Positions 58,752 to 64,000 of a stretch of 64,000 nt of DNA are shown piece after piece. Positions within the stretch are counted from its first letter, which is position 1. Every line of letters begins with the position of its first letter. The DNA comes from UBA2231 sp964415175. Its GTDB lineage: Bacteria > Elusimicrobiota > Elusimicrobia > Elusimicrobiales > UBA9959. The stretch is taken from positions 1 to 64,000 of the forward strand of contig CAYPYG010000005.1 of assembly GCA_964415175.1 (NCBI GenBank). Direction: 5' to 3'. A program made the translations under genes and the position numbers. The notes beneath the pieces were generated by a model. That model made no database searches, had not been told where the DNA came from, and saw only the letters and a program-made list of their open reading frames with translations.

Positions 58752-59387
58752 ATGAACCTAGCCCCCGCAGGACGCAGGATACTTACGGTCACCATAGCGA
58801 TAACCGCTGTCGGCGGCCTGGTCGCTTACTGGTGCCGGTGGTGCGGGGTCCCGCTGCTGGTCCTGGGTTTCCTGCTCACCGCCTTTTCGGCCTATTTCTT
58901 CCGCGACCCCGAGCGCGACAAGGTCTTCGGCACCAACGACATAATCTGCCCGGCCGACGGCACGGTGCTCAGCGTCGGCGTCGAGGACGATCCCGGGGTC
59001 GTCGTAGTGCGCATCTTCCTCTCGGTCTTCAACGTGCACGTACAGCGGGCCCCGCTGGAGGGGGTGGTCGAGAAGATAGAGTACGAGAAGGGCCGCTTCG
59101 CCGTCGCCTATAAGCCCGAGGCGAAGAAGAACGAGCGGAACCTGATAAGGATAAACGGCGGGAACGGCCGCTGGGCCGCCGTAGAGCAGATAACCGGCGC
59201 GATAGCCCGCCGCATCGCCTGCTACGTTAAAGAAGGGCGGACCGTGGCGGGCGGCGAGCGCCTCGGCATGATCTATTTCGGCTCGCAGGTGGCGCTTTAC
59301 CTGCCCAAGGGCGTCAGGGTCCTGGTCAGGCCCGGCGACAAGGTCGCCGGCGCCGAGAACATCATCGGTCTCTGGAAGGCCGAATGA
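58752..59387 (+). CDS. psd: phosphatidylserine decarboxylase proenzyme
   Basis: 211 aa, short (group II, archaetidylserine decarboxylase-like) form. An N-terminal hydrophobic region with two helices (about 9-45) is followed by YFFRDPERDK, CPADGTVLSVG, FLSVFNVHVQRAP and the self-cleavage site YFGSQVALYLP. There a Gly-Ser bond is cut to make the pyruvoyl group on the new alpha-subunit N-terminus. It makes phosphatidylethanolamine from phosphatidylserine and overlaps pssA by 4 bp, giving both steps in one operon. AAGGAGAAGGAAG precedes the ATG. Confidence 0.94.
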   Translation: MNLAPAGRRILTVTIAITAVGGLVAYWCRWCGVPLLVLGFLLTAFSAYFFRDPERDKVFGTNDIICPADGTVLSVGVEDDPGVVVVRIFLSVFNVHVQRAPLEGVVEKIEYEKGRFAVAYKPEAKKNERNLIRINGGNGRWAAVEQITGAIARRIACYVKEGRTVAGGERLGMIYFGSQVALYLPKGVRVLVRPGDKVAGAENIIGLWKAE

Positions 59388-60184
59388 CGGCCGAGGAAAG
59401 GAAGCGGATAGACGTGGAGAAACTGAAGAAGACCGGCGCGGTCGTGCTCCCGTCGCTGTTCACGATCGCCAATATGGCCTTCGGCTTCTTTTCGATACTG
59501 GCGGCCACCGAGCGCAATTTCGTGCTGGCCGGCTGGTTCATCATCGCCTCGATCGTAATGGACATGCTCGACGGCCGCATCGCCAGGCTGGTGCACGGCG
59601 AGAGTTCCTTCGGCGTCGAGATAGACTCCCTCTCGGACTGGATGTCGTTCGGCATCGCCCCCGGCTACCTGATGTACAACTTCGTGCTCAAGGATTACGG
59701 CTACTGGGGCGCCCCAGTAGCCTTCCTCTACGTCCTCTGCGGGGCGCTGCGCCTGGCCCGCTACAACGTGAAGTCCCATTTCGGCGGCGATTCGCCGAAC
59801 CCGAACTTCCAGGGCCTGCCGATCCCCGGCGCCGCCGGCATACTGGGCTCGATAGTGCTGGCCTACAGCATGCTCGAGACCGAGAGCGGCTTCCGCAGCA
59901 TCAGCATGGTCATGAAACAGATGCCTCACGTCTACGCCGCGATCCCCTTCATAATGATAGGGCTGTCGCTGCTCATGGTCTCGACCGTGCCCTACGCCGC
60001 TTTCAAGAAAGGCGGCGCGGTGCGCCCCGGTTCCCTGAAGGGAATGCTGCTGATCCTGGTCATCCTTTTCCTGATAATACGCTATCCGCAGGACGGCCTT
60101 TTCATATTCTTCTCGGTATACGCCCTGTCGGGCGTGCTGATAGGGCTGGTGAGGGCGCTGCTCCCTTCCCGCGGCCCGCGGTAG
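59384..60184 (+). CDS. pssA: CDP-diacylglycerol--serine O-phosphatidyltransferase
   Basis: 266-aa inner-membrane CDP-alcohol phosphotransferase with about eight helices. The family motif DGRIARLVHGESSFGVEIDSLSD (DG..AR...S..G...D..D) is complete near residue 65, and the N-terminal LPSLFTIANMAFGFFSILAA is typical of PssA type II. It makes phosphatidylserine for Psd. Start ATG 59384 overlaps the psd stop (ATGA). An unknown gene follows at 60218. Confidence 0.94.
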   Translation: MTAEERKRIDVEKLKKTGAVVLPSLFTIANMAFGFFSILAATERNFVLAGWFIIASIVMDMLDGRIARLVHGESSFGVEIDSLSDWMSFGIAPGYLMYNFVLKDYGYWGAPVAFLYVLCGALRLARYNVKSHFGGDSPNPNFQGLPIPGAAGILGSIVLAYSMLETESGFRSISMVMKQMPHVYAAIPFIMIGLSLLMVSTVPYAAFKKGGAVRPGSLKGMLLILVILFLIIRYPQDGLFIFFSVYALSGVLIGLVRALLPSRGPR

Positions 60185-60217
60185 CGGCGCTCCCCGCCCA
60201 GGCGGCGGAACAGTTAC

Positions 60218-60883
60218 ATGGAACAGGCTTTTCCCGAACGGTCCTTTTCCGTCTACCGGCACCGCAGCGGCCTGGCGGCGCGCCTGCGGGAACTCGGCGG
60301 CGAGGCCCATCCCGGCTTCCTGGACCAGAAAGAATTCTTCATAAGCGTGCTGCGCGCCGCGGAGGAGCCGCTCGCGGCCCTGCAGCAGGAGGCCCTGCGC
60401 GCGGTCTGCGCCGGTTTCCTGGAAAAGCTGGGACGGGGCCGCGTCACGCCGGAACTGCTGGAGGAGTTCAAGGACCCGCTGGACAAACTGCTCTCTTCCG
60501 GCGATTTCCTGCTGGTGGAGGGCGGGCTGCCGGGCAGTCCGGAGGTGGTGCGCTCGCGGCTGGCGGCCCTGCGCCCGCTTTCCATAGCGGAAGGGGCCAG
60601 GACCGGGACGCTCCGCGACCCGGGGGGCGAGCGCCTTCTGACGGAGGCCTACAGGCGCCTGGGTTTCGACCGGCTGGAGAAAGTTCCGCCCGGTCTCCGC
60701 GGCGACGCGGCGCTCAACGAGCTCGTCCTGAGAGCGAGGCGCTCCGTGGCCGAATATTCCCGCCTGTACCAGGTGGAGCCCTCCCCCGAGGAGACCCTTA
60801 CGCCTTTCTCTCTTTCCAGGATAGACGCCGCGCTGGGCGCCTGCTACCGCCTGCTGGCGCGCCTCAGGACCATGCGCTGGTAG
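60218..60883 (+). CDS. hypothetical soluble protein
   Basis: 221 aa, no signal peptide or membrane helix. Predicted mostly helical and charged, with a RLRELGGEAHPGFLDQKEFFISVLRAAEEPL start and an Arg-rich end (ALGACYRLLARLRTMRW). No motif or family was recognised. It starts 33 bp after pssA and could share its transcript. It ends six bases before the stop of the convergent MetRS-like gene. Confidence 0.6.
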   Translation: MEQAFPERSFSVYRHRSGLAARLRELGGEAHPGFLDQKEFFISVLRAAEEPLAALQQEALRAVCAGFLEKLGRGRVTPELLEEFKDPLDKLLSSGDFLLVEGGLPGSPEVVRSRLAALRPLSIAEGARTGTLRDPGGERLLTEAYRRLGFDRLEKVPPGLRGDAALNELVLRARRSVAEYSRLYQVEPSPEETLTPFSLSRIDAALGACYRLLARLRTMRW

Positions 60884-60889
60884 TCCCGG

Positions 60890-62368
60890 TCAGTCCTTGA
60901 CGGGGAAAAGCGGCGCCGCCTTCTGCGGCTCGACGCCCGCGGCGGTGGTCCCCATGCTCATTATCATCTGCATCCGCGCCGAGGTGTCGGGCATGAAGGG
61001 ATAGAGCCAGCCGGCCAGCAGGCGCAGGCACCAGACCATGTCCTTGAGCAGGTCCGCGCCGGCCGCGGGGTCCCTCTCCTTCTCCCGGCCCGGTCCCATG
61101 CATTCGTTCAACTCGCCCACCGCCCCCCAGATGCGGTCCAGGGCGGAGGAGAAGTTCAGTTCCTCGATATCGGCGGCTATCCGCGGTTCCAGGGCGCGCA
61201 GGCGCGCGAAATTCCTGGCGGGGCCTTCCTCGGGCCGGTTCGGCAGCCCGTTCTCCGGATACTTGTCCGCCAGGCCCAGGACCCGCGAGAAAAGACCGCC
61301 GAGGTCGCCGGCCAGGTCCGCGTTGTAGCGCCGGCGGAAAGCCTCGGCCGAGAAATCGCCGTCCTGGCCGAACGGGGTTTCGCGGAACAGGAAATAGCGC
61401 AGCGCGTCGGCCCCGTACTCCTTGATGATGTCGGACGGACTTATCGCGTCGCCGCCCGTACCGGACATCCCGTCCCCTTCTATCGTCCAGCCGCCGTGCG
61501 CGTAGATCCTGCGCGGCAGCGGCAGGCCCAGCGCCAGCAGTATGGCCGGCCAGGCGGTCGCGTGGAGGCGGAAGCTTTCCGCGTCCGCCAGGTGCAGGTC
61601 CGCCGGCCAGAGCCGGGCGAATCCGGGCGCGGGGCGGTCCGCTTCCCAGCCGGCTCCCGTTATGTGAGCGAGCAGCGCGCCGAACCAGGCCTGGACCGTG
61701 TGCTCCGGGTCCGAACTCACGGGGATGCCCCAGCCGACCCCGGTCCGCGCGACCGGGATATCCTCCAGCCCGTTCTTTACCAGGGCGGCCATCTCGGCCG
61801 CCCGCCGGGCCGGGGCCAGGAAGGCGGGGTTGGCGGCGTAATGCCGCAGGAGAGGCTTGCCGTAGCGGGAGAGACGGAAGAAATAGGCGTCGCCGGAGAC
61901 CTTTTCCGTCCTCGTCCTGTGCACGGGGCAGAGCCCGTCCCCGCGCAGCGCGCCCACGTCGTAGAAGCTCCCGCAGGCGGCGCAGTAAGGGCCGGAACAG
62001 GCGCCCGGGTAGATATCGCCCGAGGCGAGCAGTTTCCCGAAGGCGTCCCGCACCCTGCGCGCGTGCTCCGGGTCCGTGGTGCGCAGGAAACTGTCGTAGC
62101 CGATGTTCAGGAGTTTCCAGGCCCGCTCGAAATCCGCCGAGACCCCGTCCGCCCAATCCCCGGGAGCGGCGCCTCTCGCCCGCGCGGTCCCGGCCACGCC
62201 CGCGGCGTGCGCGTCGGCGCCGGTCCGGAAGAAGACCTCGCGGCCGCCGGCGCGCAGGTGGCGGGTCAGCACGTCGGCGGCCAGCGCGGTGTAAGCGTGC
62301 CCTATGTTCGGGCGGCTGCTTGCGTGGTAGAGAGGGGTGGTGACGTGGAATTTACCGGGCTCAGGCAT
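60890..62368 (-). CDS. methionyl-tRNA synthetase-like protein with altered catalytic motifs
   Basis: 492 aa. The overall chain follows MetRS from end to end: TTPLYHASSRPNIGHAY (HIGH region), a YCAACGSFYD zinc-knuckle remnant, WGIPVSSDPEHTVQAWFGALLAHI, FRLHATAWPAILLALGLPLPRRIYAHGGWTIEGDG, and an anticodon-domain-like C-terminus. But each signature is changed: GTDEHG is GADAHA (50-55), the usual YVWFDAL is QAWFGAL, GKDI is ADAE (261-264), and KMSKS is GMSGT (300-304). Position after tmk-holB is where true metG often sits. It may be a pseudoenzyme or a repurposed paralog; it overlaps holB by 8 bp. Confidence 0.8.
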   Translation of the reverse strand: MPEPGKFHVTTPLYHASSRPNIGHAYTALAADVLTRHLRAGGREVFFRTGADAHAAGVAGTARARGAAPGDWADGVSADFERAWKLLNIGYDSFLRTTDPEHARRVRDAFGKLLASGDIYPGACSGPYCAACGSFYDVGALRGDGLCPVHRTRTEKVSGDAYFFRLSRYGKPLLRHYAANPAFLAPARRAAEMAALVKNGLEDIPVARTGVGWGIPVSSDPEHTVQAWFGALLAHITGAGWEADRPAPGFARLWPADLHLADAESFRLHATAWPAILLALGLPLPRRIYAHGGWTIEGDGMSGTGGDAISPSDIIKEYGADALRYFLFRETPFGQDGDFSAEAFRRRYNADLAGDLGGLFSRVLGLADKYPENGLPNRPEEGPARNFARLRALEPRIAADIEELNFSSALDRIWGAVGELNECMGPGREKERDPAAGADLLKDMVWCLRLLAGWLYPFMPDTSARMQMIMSMGTTAAGVEPQKAAPLFPVKD

Positions 62369-63377
62369 CGGCTCGTTCCAGGTTGCGCAGGCTGATGCCG
62401 GCCCCGGCGCATTCCATGACCGCCGTCTCCACGGTCACCGCGGGGCTGGCGTTGCGCGAGAGGCAGCGTTTGAGCTCGAAAAGCCTGTCGAGCAGCCTGG
62501 TCAGCGAGGTCTTCTCCGGACCCGCCGCCGCGCGCCAGCGCGCGGCCGCGCGGGTAACGAGGATATTGAGTATCAGTCTGGCGGTCTCGCGGGCCGTCGC
62601 CAGCTCGCGGCCCAGTTTGTCGGCCACGCGGAAAGGGGCCATGGGGTCGAGGTGATTGAGGTCGGAGAGCTTCTCCAGCACCTCGCGCAGGTCCAGCGCG
62701 CGCTTGACCGAGCCGAAAGCCAGCCCGGCCAGGTTGTCGGCCTCGGAGAGTTCCAGGCCTTCGCGGCCGAGTATCTCGGCCACCTCGCGTCTGGCCAGGC
62801 CGCGGAAATTGACGGTGTGGCAGCGGGAGAGTATCGTCGGCAGCAGCGCGGCCTTGTTCGAGGCGATCAGGATGAACGCCGTGTCCGGCGGCGGCTCCTC
62901 GAGCATCTTGAGTATGGCGTTCTGGGCCTCCACGGTCATGGAGGAGGCGTCGTTCACCACGAAGACCTTCCAGGGGGAGAGTATGGGGCTCGCGTAGGCG
63001 GAGCGGGAAAGCTCGCGCACGGTGTCGATCTTGACGCTGCGCTGCTTCTCCTCGTCCTCGCCCAGCAGGTGCGCCTGCCAGGCCGCGTCCACCAGGCGGC
63101 AGTCGGGATGCACGTTCTTTCCCAGCTGGACGCACGACGGGCACTTCCCGCAGGCCTTGCCGGGCTCGCGGGGGGCGGGCTCCGCCGCCCCGAAAAGCCC
63201 GCTCTCGTCGGCGGGTTCCCCGGTACAGTTGAGGCCGGCCGCGAACTCCATGGCGGCCAGCCGCTTGCCTATGCCCTCCTGGCCGTAGAAGATCATGGCC
63301 GGCGGCACGCGGCCGGAAGCGGCCAGCGCCCTCAGCGCGGCACGCTCCTTTTCATGGCCGAGTATTTCCTTGAACAT
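62361..63377 (-). CDS. holB: DNA polymerase III subunit delta'
   Basis: 338-aa AAA+ clamp-loader stator. MFKEILGHEKERAALRAL, a weak P-loop (GQEGIGKR), a Cys zinc group (CGKCPSC ... HPDC), VFVVNDASSMTVEAQNAILKMLEEPPPDTAFILIASN (the EEPP motif), and LLPTILSRCHTVNFRGL with the conserved SRC. Start ATG 63377 overlaps the tmk stop by one base. A long in-frame extension inside tmk is rejected. With dnaX and holA it completes the clamp loader. Confidence 0.93.
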   Translation of the reverse strand: MFKEILGHEKERAALRALAASGRVPPAMIFYGQEGIGKRLAAMEFAAGLNCTGEPADESGLFGAAEPAPREPGKACGKCPSCVQLGKNVHPDCRLVDAAWQAHLLGEDEEKQRSVKIDTVRELSRSAYASPILSPWKVFVVNDASSMTVEAQNAILKMLEEPPPDTAFILIASNKAALLPTILSRCHTVNFRGLARREVAEILGREGLELSEADNLAGLAFGSVKRALDLREVLEKLSDLNHLDPMAPFRVADKLGRELATARETARLILNILVTRAAARWRAAAGPEKTSLTRLLDRLFELKRCLSRNASPAVTVETAVMECAGAGISLRNLERADA

Positions 63378-64000
63378 CAGCGGGTCCCGGGACCTTTTTT
63401 GCGCAGCAGCGCTTCCACGGCGGCGCGTACCCGAGTGTGCACGTCCTCTATGGAGGCGGCCGCGTTTATCCGCCGCACGCCGGGAGCGGAGGCGAGCTTC
63501 TTGTAGGCCCTGTTGACCTTCAGGCGGAAAGAGGCCGCCTGCAGCTCCATCCGGTCGCTGCCGCGGCATTCGCGCTGTTCGAACACCTTGTCCGGCACGT
63601 CGAAGACTATGGTCAGGTCGGGCCTGAGGCCCATGGTGGCGATGCGGTTGAGCGTCTCCACCGTCCGGAGGTCCAGGCCGCGGCCGTAGCCCTGGTAGGC
63701 GGTGGTGGACATGGTGTAGCGGTCGGAAACGATTATCTCGCCGGCCTTCAGCGCCGGCAGGATGACCTTGAGAGTATGCTTGGCGCGCGAGGTCTCGTAG
63801 AGGAAGAGCTCGGTCAGCGGCTCTATGTCGCTCTTCGGGTCGAGCAGTATGGCGCGTATCTTCTCGGAGAGGTAGGTGCCGCCGGGTTCGCGGGTCAGGC
63901 GCACCTTGCGGCCGAGACTTGTCAGCCAGTCGCGCAGCATGGCGGCCTGCGTGGACTTGCCGGAGCGGTCCGGTCCTTCCAGCACTATGAAAAGCCCCCG
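63377..64000 (-). CDS. tmk: thymidylate kinase, 5' end outside window
   Basis: At least 207 aa. Phosphorylates dTMP to dTDP. The reading frame enters at 64000 with RGLFIVLEGPDRSGKSTQAAML, so the P-loop (EGPDRSGKST) is complete and only the first few residues are missing. The DRYTMSTTAYQGYGRGLDL (DR[YF] motif), PDLTIVFDVP and a LID region with Arg residues (QRECRGSDRME) follow. It feeds the dTMP made by ThyX and leads the tmk-holB operon. Confidence 0.96.
   Translation of the reverse strand, partial: RGLFIVLEGPDRSGKSTQAAMLRDWLTSLGRKVRLTREPGGTYLSEKIRAILLDPKSDIEPLTELFLYETSRAKHTLKVILPALKAGEIIVSDRYTMSTTAYQGYGRGLDLRTVETLNRIATMGLRPDLTIVFDVPDKVFEQRECRGSDRMELQAASFRLKVNRAYKKLASAPGVRRINAAASIEDVHTRVRAAVEALLRKKGPGTR

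Overview
The window is a GC-rich, gene-dense bacterial chromosome segment with about 55 protein genes, one tRNA and no rRNA, prophage, IS transposase or CRISPR array. The cell is a Gram-negative diderm: LptE, a signal-peptide outer-membrane barrel candidate ending in Phe, lipoproteins with Lgt, MurJ, and phosphatidylethanolamine synthesis (Psd, PssA). It has type IV pilus motors (PilB, PilT, PilC), ThyX rather than ThyA, a flavodiiron protein (O2/NO detoxification, suggesting an anaerobic or microaerobic life) and glycogen-type glucan genes (MalQ, GlgC, a GH57-like protein, phosphohexomutase). A bacterial deoxyhypusine-synthase-like gene, the pilBTC order and the general gene mix suggest Elusimicrobiota or a similar deep diderm lineage. 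This is an inference; no rRNA is present to confirm it.

Layout. 1-1731 (minus): malQ (cut by the window edge), ridA and a small Cys-rich DUF6485 protein, then a 94-bp perfect palindromic element. 1927-4638 (plus): a MurC-like ligase and a flavodiiron protein. 4742-15494 (plus): six consecutive unrecognised membrane proteins rich in Gly, Ala and Ser. They share short sequence boxes, start behind clear sigma70-type promoters and end at a strong terminator. This is the best candidate for an undescribed system. 15633-26157 (plus): a deoxyhypusine synthase-like gene, an outer membrane protein, dnaX (with a nine-A slippage site) - recR, a short comEC, nadK, recN, gltX. 26259-32747 (plus): a GYF-domain membrane protein, then pilB, pilT, pilC and a terminator.

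35967-32793 (minus): murJ-uvrC-ogt, divergent from rpsT across a 23-bp gap with overlapping promoters. 48269-36370 (minus): thyX, an adaptor-like protein, a chlorite-dismutase-family protein, glgC, a GH57-like protein, phoH, ybeY, an exported small-heat-shock-like protein, leuS, lptE, holA. Many of these overlap by 4 bp (GTGA or ATGA). 48387-50313 (plus): mazG and a sodium/solute symporter. 50314-50793: two large palindromic repeats. 56952-50794 (minus): phosphohexomutase, eno, ftsB, an MBL hydrolase, a HAD phosphatase, lgt, an RluA-type pseudouridine synthase. 57037-60883 (plus): three small envelope or RNase-like genes, tRNA-Leu(UAA), psd-pssA and an unknown gene. 64000-60890 (minus): tmk-holB and a MetRS-like gene whose catalytic signatures are all altered.

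Main points for follow-up: the six-gene membrane cluster; the apparent pseudo-MetRS; the dnaX tau/gamma slippage site; several promoters whose -10 box abuts the start codon (leaderless mRNAs); and a dispersed intergenic repeat family whose outer arms stay complementary although their sequences differ.
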